From NCBI RefSeq assembly GCF_003336425.1, contig NZ_QEIO01000032.1, positions 1 to 45,968 on the forward strand: a DNA stretch of 45,968 bases, in the 5' to 3' direction. This document shows positions 17,066 through 26,599 of this stretch, piece after piece. The number at the start of each line of letters is the position of its first letter. The first letter of the stretch is position 1. This DNA is from Marinitenerispora sediminis. Its GTDB lineage: Bacteria > Actinomycetota > Actinomycetes > Streptosporangiales > Streptosporangiaceae. The translations under genes and the position numbers were made by a program. The notes beneath the pieces were generated by a model, which saw only the letters and a program-made list of their open reading frames with translations, was not told the DNA's origin and made no database searches.

Positions 17066-18451
17066 CCCTGCCGGTACCCGTGGCCATCAGGGGTCCGGAG
17101 GCGCCAGATCCGGCTCGCCCCTGTCGGCGCACCGGCGCACCGGCGCACTGACCGGATCGGCCGGTCCCCGCAGCGCACTCCCCTCCGGGGCGTCACCGGT
17201 GGCGTAGCTGGCACGGTACCGGAACACGCTGGCGGCCCCCTGCCGTGATGGGCCATGGCAGGTTGGCAGGGCGACGCCGCACGGGTGCCGCGGACCGCGA
17301 CCGCCTGGGGCAGCCCTCGGCTTGGCCCGCGCCACCCCCACCAACAGGAACAACTCCGGTTGATGGAGGGCACCCCGCTACGCCGCGGAGCCTCCCGCGT
17401 GACCGTGAACCGCTTGGGCCTGGGCGAGGCAGCCGGCTGGGGCATGGACAGGTCCCACCCCGTCTTCTCCTGGGGCGCCGAACTCCCGCCCATCACCGCC
17501 ACCGGCGGAGCCGTATGCGCGTTCTGCCTGGCCAGCCCCAAGGAACGGGACGAACGCGAACCAGCCCTGCACCCGCTCCACGCGCAGTGGTGCGCGCCGG
17601 GACCGTGCCCAATCGTGCGCGGCACGAGCTTGGCCGGGGCGGAGGAGCCCCTGCCGCGGCCGGTCGCCGGAAGTGGCCGGAACCCGGGCCCATGCCGTGC
17701 TCCGAGAAGGCACAGGTCCCCGGCTGCCCCCCTCCGCCGGCGCTGCGCGGCCGTTCCGTGACGAGCGTCCCGTGCGCCGGCTGCGCCTGTCCCAGGGGAC
17801 CGCGCCGTCAGAGGGCTGGTGGTGCGGCCAACCGACGGCCTCGCCGGGGAGCTGCCGCCCTGATCATCCGTCCAATCACCTGCCAATGCCCGTCAGGGGC
17901 GCCGACCATCTCCGCGGCCTGCTTACCGCCGTGCTCGATTGGCGCGGTCTCATGCGCGGTCGAGCCCGAGCAGGGCGTGTGCGCCAGGCGCACCGGCCGG
18001 ATCAGCGCGGACCCCAGCCCCGCGGCGCCCCTGTCGATCCCGGCCCCGAGTGGTTAACGCCTGCCGCGCAGGCGCCAGCCCGCCGCCCTGCGGATACCTC
18101 GGGCAGCCGCCGTACCGCGACGACCGCCCGGTCGGCCCCCGGCGGCACCACGCTTCCCAGGTCAGGAGCGGCCATGGCGGGGAGCCGACTGGTGGCCGCC
18201 CGCCCGTGCGCCCGGCGGCTCCCGCGCGCGCAGGAACAAACCCCGGCGCGTGTCCGTTGACCCCGTCGCGTGAGGTCCCCGCTCACACGGGGGCAGATCT
18301 GCGGTTACCGCCCCGGCGGCCGCCCCGCGTGGCCGAGATCGCGACGGAGGGCCCATCGGGTCGGCGGTTCCGGTAACGTGACCCGGCCGGAACCGTGCCG
18401 GGTATCCGGGCTCCGTGGCGCGTGAACGTGACGAACGAGGGGGACGTGTCC
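17066..18451. other. 1.39-kb coding-poor gap between tlyA and NAD kinase
   Basis: In most actinomycetes the NAD kinase gene directly follows tlyA. Here 1.39 kb intervenes without any protein I recognise. The best candidate is a plus-strand frame 17342-17761 (start MEGTPLRRGASRV, containing a CAFC pair and later WCAPGPC), with fairly biased third positions but no ribosome binding site. Minus-strand frames ending at 17087 and 17808 also look partly coding-like. The mix suggests decayed genes or a remnant insertion, not a working gene. Confidence 0.45.
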
Positions 18452-19429
18452 ATGACCAGCGCGGGCGAAGGCGCCGTGAGCACATCCGTGGGCCCCGAGG
18501 ACCGCAGTGTCCTGCTGCTGGCGCACACGGGCCGCCCCGCCGCCATCCGCAGCGCCCAGCTGGTCCACGAGAGCCTGACCGCGGCCGGACTCACGGTGCG
18601 GATGCTCGCGCACGAGGCCGACGACCTGAAGAGATCGGGCACCGAGCTCGACCCGGTCGAGATCGTGCGGGCGCTCCCCGAGGCCGCGCGCGGCGTCGAA
18701 CTCGTCATGGTCCTGGGCGGCGACGGCACGCTGCTGCGCGCCGCCGAGATCGCCCGCTCCGCCGGAGCGCCCCTGCTGGGGGTGAACCTGGGACACGTCG
18801 GCTTCCTCGCCGAGGCCGAGCGCGAGGACCTCACCGAGACCGTCCGCAGCGTCGTCGACCGCGACTACTCGGTCGAGGAGCGGATGACCATCGACATCAC
18901 CGTCTACAACGACGGCCGCAACGGCAGCGCGCCGCCCGTACGCACCTGGGCACTGAACGAGGCGACCCTGGAGAAGGCGAGCGCCCGCCGGATGCTGGAG
19001 ACGGTGCTGGAGGTCGACGGCCGCCCCCTCTCACGCTGGGGCTGCGACGGAGTGGTCTGCGCCACACCCACCGGTTCCACCGCGCACGCCTTCTCGGCCG
19101 GCGGGCCGATCGTCTGGCCGGAGGTCGAGGCGCTGCTGGTCGTGCCGATCAGCGCCCACGCACTTTTCGCCCGACCGCTGGTCGTCTCGCCCGACGCGGC
19201 GATCGCCCTGGAGGTGCTGCCGGACACCACCGACGGCGTGCTCTGGTGCGATGGACGCCGTATGGTCGAATTGCCGGCCGGGGCGCGGATCGAAGTTTCG
19301 CGCGGCGACACACCGGTACGGTTGGCTCGCCTGCAGCGGGCACCGTTCACCGACCGCCTGGTCGCGAAGTTCGGCCTCCCCGTGGCGGGCTGGCGCGGGC
19401 GCGCCGAACTGCGCGACGACGGCCGGTGA
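18452..19429 (+). CDS. nadK: NAD kinase (ATP/polyphosphate-dependent)
   Basis: 325 residues; makes NADP from NAD. The GGDGT motif is at residues 89-93 ('VMVLGGDGTLLRAAE'), followed by the NE/D motif in 'RTWALNEATLEKAS' and the diagnostic 'ATPTGSTAHAFSAGGPIV'. The ATG at 18452 is chosen for the GAGGGGGA site 8 bases upstream; the frame extends upstream to 18395 without a domain. recN follows after 53 bases, the order seen in M. tuberculosis (ppnK-recN). Confidence 0.95.
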   Translation: MTSAGEGAVSTSVGPEDRSVLLLAHTGRPAAIRSAQLVHESLTAAGLTVRMLAHEADDLKRSGTELDPVEIVRALPEAARGVELVMVLGGDGTLLRAAEIARSAGAPLLGVNLGHVGFLAEAEREDLTETVRSVVDRDYSVEERMTIDITVYNDGRNGSAPPVRTWALNEATLEKASARRMLETVLEVDGRPLSRWGCDGVVCATPTGSTAHAFSAGGPIVWPEVEALLVVPISAHALFARPLVVSPDAAIALEVLPDTTDGVLWCDGRRMVELPAGARIEVSRGDTPVRLARLQRAPFTDRLVAKFGLPVAGWRGRAELRDDGR

Positions 19430-19482
19430 GCCGCGCCCGGGCATGGCAGCAGACCACAGTGGCGGCAGCAGGAGAGGGTCCG

Positions 19483-21198
19483 GTGCTCGAAGAAGTCCGC
19501 ATCCAGGGTCTCGGGGTCATCGACGACGCCGTGTTGGAACTCTCGCCCGGGTTCACGGTGGTCACCGGTGAGACCGGCGCGGGCAAGACGATGGTGGTCA
19601 CCGGCTTGGGGCTGCTGTTCGGCGGGCGGGCCGACCCGCAGCGCGTCCGGCCGGGCGCCGAGCGCGCCGTGGTCGAGGGCCGCCTCACCGTGGCCCCGGC
19701 CGGCCGGGTCGCCGAGCGGGTCGCCGAGGCCGGCGGCGAACTCGACGACGACGTCCTGATCCTCACCCGCTCCGTCTCCGCGGAGGGCCGCTCCCGGGCC
19801 ACCCTCGGCGGCCGCTCCGCGCCGGTCAGCCTGCTGGCCTACCTCGCCGACGACCTCGTCGCCGTGCACGGCCAGTCCGACCAGCAGCGGCTGCTGCGCA
19901 CCGACCGGCAGCGCGCGGCCCTGGACCGCTACGCCGGGGAGCGGCTCGCCGGCACCGCCGCAAGCTACGCCGCGGCCTACCGGCGGCACCGCGAGGTGGC
20001 GGACGAACTCGCCGAACTGACCACCCGGGCCCGCGAGCGCGCCCAGGAGGCCGACCTGCTGCGTTTCGGCGTGGAGGAGATCACCGAGGCCGATCCCAAG
20101 TCGGGCGAGGACGCCGAGCTGCTGGCCGAGGAGACCCGGCTCGCGCACGCCGACGCGCTGCGGATCGCCGCGACCACCGCGCACGAGGTGCTGGCGGGCG
20201 ACCCCGCCAGCGACGTGGAGATCGACGTCACCGCGCTGCTGGCCTCGGCCCGCCAGGCGCTCGCCGCCGTCCGGGAGCACGACCCCGCGCTGGCCACCGT
20301 GGCCGACCGCCTCGACGAGGTCGGCTACGTGATCAGCGACGCCGCCACGGAACTCGCGTCCTACCGCGAGTCGGTCGACGCCGACCCCGCCCGCCTGGCC
20401 GCCGTCCAGGAGCGCCGCGCGCTGCTGACCCAGCTCAGCCGCAAGTACGGCGCCACCACCGACGACGTGCTCGCCTGGGCCGAGGACGCCGCCAAGCGGC
20501 TCGCCGAGCTCGACAACGACGACGAGCGCATCGAGGAGCTGCGCGCCGAGGAGGAGGCGCAGCGCCGGCGGATGACCGAGCTGGCCGACCGGCTCACCGA
20601 GATCCGCACCGAGACCGCCGAGCGGTTCGGCGCCGCGGTGACCGAGGAACTCACCGCGCTCGCCATGCCGCACGCGCGGGTGAGCGTACGGGTCGCCACG
20701 GGCGAGGAGTTCGGCCCGCACGGCCGCGACGACATCGAGCTGCTGCTCGCCCCGCACCCGAGCGCGCCGCCGCTGCCCCTCAACAAGGGCGCCTCCGGCG
20801 GTGAGCTCTCCCGGGTGATGCTCGCCATCGAGGTGGTGTTCGCCGGCGCCGACCCGGTCCCCACGTTCGTGTTCGACGAGGTGGACGCCGGCGTCGGCGG
20901 CAAGGCGGCGGTCGAGATCGGACGGCGGCTGGCACGGCTCGCCCGGCGCGCCCAGGTCATCGTGGTCACCCACCTCCCGCAGGTCGCCGCGTTCGCCGAC
21001 GCCCATCTCGTGGTGGAGAAGTCCAACGACGGCATGGTCACCGAGAGCGGCGTCACCCGGCTCGACCGCTCCGGGCGGGTCCGGGAGCTCTCGCGTATGC
21101 TGGCGGGACTGGAGGACTCCGAACTGGGCCGGGCGCACGCGGAGGAGCTGCTCACCATCGCCGCAGCCGACCGGCCGGGCGACACCGGACGCCGCTGA
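19483..21198 (+). CDS. recN: DNA repair protein RecN
   Basis: 571 residues, an SMC-like ATPase recruited to double-strand breaks. Walker A GETGAGKT is at 29-36, with a long central coiled coil (about 160-400), then the ABC signature 'NKGASGGELSRVMLAIEVV' and Walker B 'PTFVFDEVDAGVGG' with 'VIVVTHLPQVAAFAD'. The GTG at 19483 follows GGAGAGG. No clear SOS box was found upstream. It lies 53 bases after nadK in the same direction. Confidence 0.96.
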   Translation: MLEEVRIQGLGVIDDAVLELSPGFTVVTGETGAGKTMVVTGLGLLFGGRADPQRVRPGAERAVVEGRLTVAPAGRVAERVAEAGGELDDDVLILTRSVSAEGRSRATLGGRSAPVSLLAYLADDLVAVHGQSDQQRLLRTDRQRAALDRYAGERLAGTAASYAAAYRRHREVADELAELTTRARERAQEADLLRFGVEEITEADPKSGEDAELLAEETRLAHADALRIAATTAHEVLAGDPASDVEIDVTALLASARQALAAVREHDPALATVADRLDEVGYVISDAATELASYRESVDADPARLAAVQERRALLTQLSRKYGATTDDVLAWAEDAAKRLAELDNDDERIEELRAEEEAQRRRMTELADRLTEIRTETAERFGAAVTEELTALAMPHARVSVRVATGEEFGPHGRDDIELLLAPHPSAPPLPLNKGASGGELSRVMLAIEVVFAGADPVPTFVFDEVDAGVGGKAAVEIGRRLARLARRAQVIVVTHLPQVAAFADAHLVVEKSNDGMVTESGVTRLDRSGRVRELSRMLAGLEDSELGRAHAEELLTIAAADRPGDTGRR

Positions 21199-21442
21199 GG
21201 CCCGGCAGCGCCCCGCCCCCCGCCCCCTCGCGCGGCCGGTTCGGCCGTACGTCGCGGGGGTGTGGACCGTTGGACGCGTTCGGGAGGGGCCTCCCCCCGC
21301 GGGGAGCGGCCATCCGGGCCCGCCGGCTCCGCTCGGCCCCGCGCGGTCGCGCCCCGCGGCGCGGCGCGGCGCCGGCCGTGACCGTGGGTGAACACGCCGG
21401 GACGCATGGCGTTGTAACCGAAGCGCGGCGGGCTCTGGCAAG

Positions 21443-22657
21443 ATGCAGGCAATGAAGGTTCCGACGGCGCTAGGCGCCAGATTCCCGAAACTCCGTCGTG
21501 CCAGGCCCGACGGATCCGTCGGCGTCACCGCACCCGCCAGATCGGACCGTCGGACCAAGAACCTCACCAAGCGGCTGCGCCCCGGCGACATCGCCGTCAT
21601 CGACCACGTCGACATCGACCGGGTCAGCGCCGAGGCGCTGGTCGCCTGCGGCGTGGCCGCGGTGCTCAACGTCGCCAGCAGCATCAGCGGACGCTACCCC
21701 AACCTCGGCCCCCAGCTGATCCTGGAGGCGGGCATCCCGCTCGTCGACGACGTCGACCCCGAGGTGTTCGCGCGGGTGCGCGAAGGCGAGGAGTTACGCC
21801 TGGAGGGCGGCACCCTCTACCGGGGTGCGGAGGTGGTCGCCAAGGGGGTCGAACAGGACGCCGAGTCCATCGAGGCGGCGATGACCGAGGCGCGCGCCGG
21901 GCTGTCGGTGCAGCTGGAGGCGTTCGCCGCCAACACCATGGAGTACCTCAAGCGCGAGCGGGAACTCCTGATCGACGGCATCGGCGTGCCCGACGTCCGC
22001 ACCCGCATCGAGGGCCGGCACGTGCTGATCGTGGTGCGCGGCTACCACTACCGGGAGGACATCGCCGCGCTGCGCCCCTACATCCGCGAGTACCGGCCGG
22101 TCATCATCGGCGTGGACGGCGGGGCCGACGCCCTGATGGAGGCGGGCTACCGGCCCGACATCATCGTGGGCGACTTCGACTCCGTCTCCGACAAGGCGCT
22201 CACCTGCGGCGCCGAACTCGTGGTGCACGCCTACCGCGACGGCCGGGCCCCGGGGCTGCGGCGCGTCACCGACCTCGGCCACGACGCGATCGTGTTCCCG
22301 GCCACCGGGACCAGCGAGGACGTCGCCATGATGCTCGCCGACGACGCCGGGGCCAGCCTCATCGTGGCCGTCGGCACCCACGCCACCCTGGAGGAGTTCC
22401 TGGACAAGGGGCGCGCCGGGATGGCCAGCACCTTCCTCACCCGGCTGCGGGTCGGCAGCAAGCTGGTCGACGCCAAGGGCGTGAGCCGCCTCTACCGCAG
22501 CCGCATCTCCCCGTGGACCCTGCTCGCCATGGTGGCCGCCTCCCTCCTCACGATCGTGGTGGCCGCCTACAGCTCCCCGGCGGGGCAGGTCTACCTGAAC
22601 TTCATCGCGGCCCGCTGGGACGCGTTCCTCTACTGGTTCACCGGACTGGGCTCGTGA
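21443..22657 (+). CDS. steA: Septation/cytokinetic protein SteA
   Basis: 404 residues. The strongly conserved start 'DRRTKNLTKRLRPGDIAVID' and 'VDIDRVSAEALVACGVAAVL' identify SteA (M. tuberculosis Rv1697 position). The centre resembles a thiamin-pyrophosphokinase fold ('VIIGVDGGADALMEAGYRP', 'DIIVGDFDSVSDKAL'). The C-terminal ~60 residues hold a membrane helix ('LLAMVAASLLTIVVAAYSS'). In Corynebacterium, SteA acts with SteB at the septum. An ATG at 21452 (MKVPTALG) is an equally likely start. It ends inside the GTGA overlap with the next gene. Confidence 0.92.
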   Translation: MQAMKVPTALGARFPKLRRARPDGSVGVTAPARSDRRTKNLTKRLRPGDIAVIDHVDIDRVSAEALVACGVAAVLNVASSISGRYPNLGPQLILEAGIPLVDDVDPEVFARVREGEELRLEGGTLYRGAEVVAKGVEQDAESIEAAMTEARAGLSVQLEAFAANTMEYLKRERELLIDGIGVPDVRTRIEGRHVLIVVRGYHYREDIAALRPYIREYRPVIIGVDGGADALMEAGYRPDIIVGDFDSVSDKALTCGAELVVHAYRDGRAPGLRRVTDLGHDAIVFPATGTSEDVAMMLADDAGASLIVAVGTHATLEEFLDKGRAGMASTFLTRLRVGSKLVDAKGVSRLYRSRISPWTLLAMVAASLLTIVVAAYSSPAGQVYLNFIAARWDAFLYWFTGLGS

Positions 22658-23733
22658 TCGACTTCCGCTACCACCTGGTTTCCATCGTCGCGATCTTCCT
22701 CGCGCTCACCGTCGGGATCGTCCTGGGCACCACCATGCTCCAGGACCCGCTGCTCAACACCCTGCAGTCGGAGACGTCGCAGCTGCGCGAGCAGAGCGAG
22801 GACCTGCGCGCCGAGAAGGACGTCGCCGACCAGATCAACGCGGGCGACGACCAGCTCGTCGGCGCCTTCGCCGGCGAGATGCTCGCCGACCAGCTCACCG
22901 GGGCCCGGATCGTCGTGGTCGAGGCCCCCGGCGTCGACGACGAGCTGCGCGCCGGGCTGACGTCGCGGATCGAGCAGGCCGGCGGCACCGTCCCGGGACG
23001 GCTGTCGCTGACCGACAAGTTCCTCGACCCCGAGCAGTCGGCCTTCGTCAACGAGCTGACCGACCAGCTCGCCGAGGGGGTGGAGCTGCCCCGCGGCAAC
23101 GCCTACGAACGCGCCGGCGCCGAGCTCGCGCAGGTGCTGATCGCCCCCGAGGAGGACGCGGAGGACGAGGAGCCCCGCGACGCGCCGGCCGACGGGGAGG
23201 ACGCGGAGGAGCGGGAGCCCGCCCTCGACCCCGAGGCCGTCCTCGGCGGGTTCGCCGAGGGCGGTCTGCTGACCCAGCACGGCGACGTGGCGCAGCGCGC
23301 GGACCTCGTCCTGGTCCTCGCGCCGGCCGAGCCGTTCGCGGCGGCCGCGGGCGAGCAGGCGCAGGGGATGGAGGACGACACCGCCGCCCCCGGCAACGCG
23401 GCCGTGCTGGCGCTGACCCGGGCCTTCGACGCCGCGGCCGGCGGCGCGGTCCTGGCCGGCGGTACCAGTTCCATCGAGGCCGGCGGCCTGCTGGCCCAGG
23501 CGCGCGCCGAGGAGGCCGGCTTCACCACCGTCGACACGGCCGGCAGCACCTCCGGGGACGTGGTGACCGTGCTGGCGCTCGCCATCACCCTGCAGGGCCG
23601 CAGCGGGCACTACGGCATCGGCGAGGGGGTCGACAACTACCTGCCCGACCCGCTGCCGCAGCCGACCAGACCGAACGACTCCCCGGAGTCCGACGAGGAC
23701 TCCGGTGCGGACCCGGACGCGGATTCGGAGTAG
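22654..23733 (+). CDS. steB: SteB / MctB-like envelope protein
   Basis: 359 residues starting VIDFRYHLVSIVAIFLALTV, the invariant N-terminus of the family (Rv1698, MctB, linked to copper homeostasis; SteB in Corynebacterium). One N-terminal membrane helix (9-31) is followed by a coiled coil ('LNTLQSETSQLREQSEDLR') and an extracytoplasmic domain. An acidic insert of about 25 residues (DNA 23145-23225) and an acidic C-terminal tail are additions. The start overlaps the steA stop by 4 bases, so the two are coupled. Confidence 0.92.
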   Translation: MIDFRYHLVSIVAIFLALTVGIVLGTTMLQDPLLNTLQSETSQLREQSEDLRAEKDVADQINAGDDQLVGAFAGEMLADQLTGARIVVVEAPGVDDELRAGLTSRIEQAGGTVPGRLSLTDKFLDPEQSAFVNELTDQLAEGVELPRGNAYERAGAELAQVLIAPEEDAEDEEPRDAPADGEDAEEREPALDPEAVLGGFAEGGLLTQHGDVAQRADLVLVLAPAEPFAAAAGEQAQGMEDDTAAPGNAAVLALTRAFDAAAGGAVLAGGTSSIEAGGLLAQARAEEAGFTTVDTAGSTSGDVVTVLALAITLQGRSGHYGIGEGVDNYLPDPLPQPTRPNDSPESDEDSGADPDADSE

Positions 23734-23739
23734 CCCCTC

Positions 23740-24750
23740 ATGCGATTCCCCCGTTCTGCACGTTTCCCGCGCCTGAACGGCTTCGGTGCCGTCACCGCCG
23801 CGGCGGCCGCCCCGGGCCGGGCGCCGCTGTGGAGAGGACTGGCCGGCGCCGCCATCGGCGCCGTCGCGGCGCGCGCCGTGTACTCCGTGCTGACACGGCC
23901 CCGGGCGTGCGAGGTGCGCGACGACGTGGTGACCGCGCGCAGGGGAACCGGTGAGACCTGGAGCCGGACCAACTTCCGCGGCGAGCCGGTCACCCTGCTG
24001 GAGGGGCCGGCGCTGGCGGCCGGGACGTGTGCGGCCGCCCTGCTCGCCCCCGGGCTCCCGGTGCGGCTGCGTGCCGCGACGGCCGTCGCGGCCGCCGGGG
24101 CCGGCGCGTTCGGCGCCTACGACGACGTCGCCGGCTCCTCGGGGTCGCGCGGATTCCGGGGGCACCTCGCCGCGCTGGCGCGCGGCGAGGTCACCACGGG
24201 AGCCGTCAAGATCCTCGGCATCGGCGCGACCGGCCTGGTCGCGGCCGCGGCGGTGCCCGGCCGCCCGGCGGACCTGCTCATCAACGGTGCGCTGATCGCC
24301 GGTTCGGCCAACCTGCTCAACCTGTTCGACCTGCGGCCGGGGCGCGCCGCCAAGGTGGGGCTGCTCGCCGGCGTCCCGGCGCTGGGCGACGCCACGGCGG
24401 GCGCCGTCGCCGGGCCCGTGCTCGGCGCCACCGCGGCGCTGCTGCCGGAGGACCTGGGGGAGCGGGCGATGCTGGGCGACGCCGGTGCCAACGCGCTGGG
24501 CGCCGTCCTGGGTGTCGCCGCCGCGGCCGGGCTGCCGAGACCAGCGCGGCTGGGGCTGCTGGCCGGGGTGGCCGGCCTGACCGCCGCCAGCGAGGTGGTC
24601 AGCTTCACCAGAGTCATCCGCACCACGCCGCCGCTGCGCTGGCTGGACGAACTGGGCCGCCGGCCGGCGCGGGCGGAGGGCGGGGCGGTCACGCTGCCGG
24701 CCGACCTGCTCGCCGAGCCGCCGGTGCCGGAGCGGTCGGCCGGGCGGTAG
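23740..24750 (+). CDS. Divergent MraY/WecA-type (GT4-fold) membrane protein
   Basis: 336 residues, about 9 hydrophobic segments. It keeps polyprenyl-phosphate sugar-1-phosphate transferase marks: 'NFRGEPVTLLEGPALA' (substrate loop), 'GAYDDVAGSSGSRGFRGH' (the DD pair), 'NLLNLFDLRPGRAAK' in place of the N-x-x-N-x-x-DG motif, and 'AMLGDAGANALGAVLG'. The DLRPGR variant differs from classic MraY and WecA. It starts 6 bases after steB. It probably attaches a sugar phosphate to a lipid carrier (inference). Confidence 0.75.
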   Translation: MRFPRSARFPRLNGFGAVTAAAAAPGRAPLWRGLAGAAIGAVAARAVYSVLTRPRACEVRDDVVTARRGTGETWSRTNFRGEPVTLLEGPALAAGTCAAALLAPGLPVRLRAATAVAAAGAGAFGAYDDVAGSSGSRGFRGHLAALARGEVTTGAVKILGIGATGLVAAAAVPGRPADLLINGALIAGSANLLNLFDLRPGRAAKVGLLAGVPALGDATAGAVAGPVLGATAALLPEDLGERAMLGDAGANALGAVLGVAAAAGLPRPARLGLLAGVAGLTAASEVVSFTRVIRTTPPLRWLDELGRRPARAEGGAVTLPADLLAEPPVPERSAGR

Positions 24751-24946
24751 GACAGCGCCCCGCCACCGGCCCCGGCCCGCCCCGCATGCGGCGCGCGGGC
24801 GGCCGCCGGCGTCCCCCGGTGCCCGGCGCGTACCCGGCACCGCCGCGCCGCGGGCGGGTTCGGCGTGCGCCCGGGGTGGCGCGCGGGCGGCGGCTAACCT
24901 CGAACACGCACGTACTCCCACGTAGCACACCTGGAGCAGCCAACCC

Positions 24947-26599
24947 GTGACTTGGGAACGCATCCGGCGGCTGAGCGCCGGGGTCGCCGGTGCGGCCGTG
25001 CTCATCGCCGCGGTCACCCTGGTGGCACGGGCGGCCGGGTTCGGGCGGACCTTCGTCTTCTCCCAGACGGTGGGGGACAACTGCCTGGGCACCGCGTACT
25101 ACACGGCCAACCAGCTGCCCAATGTGCTGTTCGAGATCGTCATCGGCGGCGCGCTGTCCGGAATGGTGGTGCCGGTCCTCGCGGCGGCGGCCGAGCGGGG
25201 CGACCGCGCCGAGGTGCGGCGGACCGCCTCGGCGCTCGTGACGTGGGTGGTGCTCCTGGCCGTGCCGCTCAGCCTGCTGCTCGCCGCCGCGGCCGGCCCC
25301 GCGATGGCCCTGATGCTCGGGGCCGGCGCCGGGTGCGACCTGGCGGAGCTGCGGGGGCTGTCGGTACGGTTCCTCCTGGTCTTCGCCCCGCAGATCGTGT
25401 GCTACGCGCTGGCCGCGGTGCTGTACGGCGTCCTGCAGGCGCACCGCCGGTTCCTGGCGCCCGCCCTGGCACCGCTGCTGTCGAGCCTCGTGGTGATGTC
25501 GGCCTACGTCGCGTTCGTCCCGCTGAGCGGCGGGCACCGCGACGACCTCGCGCGGCTGCCGGTCGCCGCCGAGCTGGTGCTCTCGGTGGGGACGACCGCC
25601 GGGGTGGTGGCGCTGCTGCTCACCGCGCTCGTCCCCGCGGCCCGCCTGCGGCTCCGGCTGCGGCCCCGGCTGGCGTTCCCGCCGGGTGTGGCCGCCCGGG
25701 TGCGCACGCTCGCGTTCGCGGCCCTGCTGCCGCTGGTGGCGATGCAGCTCAGCCTGCTGCTCGCGGTGGCCCTGGCCAACCGCGGCGGCGGTGGCGGAGC
25801 CGTGGTGCTCTACCAGTACGCGTGGAGCCTGTTCACCCTCCCCTACGGGGTGATCGCCGTCCCCATCGCCACCAGCGCCTTCACGACCCTGTCGGTGCGC
25901 CACGCGGCGGGGGACCGGGACGGCTACACCGCCGTGGTCGCGGCCAGTTCGCGCGCCTGCGTGGTCACCACCGCCGCCGTGGCGACGGCCCTCGCGGCCG
26001 CGGCGGGCCCGCTCGCGGAGGTGTTCGCGGCCGGCGACCCGGCGGTGCTGCGGCGGGCCCTGCTGGCCTTCGCGCCGGGCATCGTCGGATTCGGGCTGGT
26101 GGCGCTGCTCAGCAGGGCGCTGTACGCGTCGGGGCACGGCCGCCCGGCGGCCGTCGCCCAGGTCGCGGGGTGGCTGGTCGTCATGGCGGCCGCGGCCGGG
26201 CTGGTCGCCGCGCTGCCGAGCGGCTGGGCGGTGGCCGGCATCGGCGCCGGCACCTCGGTCGGCCTGTCGCTCGCGGCGGTGCTGCTCGTGGCCGCGGTGG
26301 CGCAGGCGCACGGGAGGGCGGCGTTCGCCGGACTGGCCCGGGTGCTGGTCGCGGCGGCACTGGGCGCGACCTGCGGCTACGCGGCGGGCGCGGCGGTGCC
26401 GCCGGCCCTGGACGCCACCGGCCTGTGGCCGAACGCCGGCGCGGGGCTGCTGGCCGGCGCGGTCGGCATCGCGGTGTACGGCGCGCTCGCCGCGCTGATC
26501 GACGGAAGGGCGGTCCGCGCCGCGGTCACGCGGCGTGCCGCGCCGTCCGCGCCGGACTCCGAAGCGACACACGAGGTGGAGGGCACGTCCCATGAGTGA
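24947..26599 (+). CDS. MurJ/MviN-like lipid-linked precursor flippase
   Basis: 550 residues, about 14 membrane helices. Conserved MviN segments include 'GFGRTFVFSQTVGDNCLGTA', 'YTANQLPNVLFEIVIGGALS' and 'SLFTLPYGVIAVPIATSAF'. The fold exports lipid-linked saccharides across the membrane. The canonical actinobacterial murJ usually lies near the replication origin, so this may be a paralogue for another lipid-linked glycan. The GTG at 24947 follows GGAG. Its last 8 bases overlap the glycosyltransferase gene. Confidence 0.85.
   Translation: MTWERIRRLSAGVAGAAVLIAAVTLVARAAGFGRTFVFSQTVGDNCLGTAYYTANQLPNVLFEIVIGGALSGMVVPVLAAAAERGDRAEVRRTASALVTWVVLLAVPLSLLLAAAAGPAMALMLGAGAGCDLAELRGLSVRFLLVFAPQIVCYALAAVLYGVLQAHRRFLAPALAPLLSSLVVMSAYVAFVPLSGGHRDDLARLPVAAELVLSVGTTAGVVALLLTALVPAARLRLRLRPRLAFPPGVAARVRTLAFAALLPLVAMQLSLLLAVALANRGGGGGAVVLYQYAWSLFTLPYGVIAVPIATSAFTTLSVRHAAGDRDGYTAVVAASSRACVVTTAAVATALAAAAGPLAEVFAAGDPAVLRRALLAFAPGIVGFGLVALLSRALYASGHGRPAAVAQVAGWLVVMAAAAGLVAALPSGWAVAGIGAGTSVGLSLAAVLLVAAVAQAHGRAAFAGLARVLVAAALGATCGYAAGAAVPPALDATGLWPNAGAGLLAGAVGIAVYGALAALIDGRAVRAAVTRRAAPSAPDSEATHEVEGTSHE

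Noticed and set aside
17255-17761. Possible plus-strand gene in the tlyA-nadK gap
   Set aside because: No ribosome binding site or family resemblance; frames on both strands look equally coding. Kept only as a candidate inside the gap entry.
18415-19482. Long upstream extension of the recN frame through nadK
   Set aside because: The recN protein starts at the GTG 19483 with its own ribosome binding site; the extension is an alternate frame of nadK.
22630-25092. Minus-strand open frame of 820 codons
   Set aside because: Antisense to steB and the MraY-like gene, which have clear family motifs.
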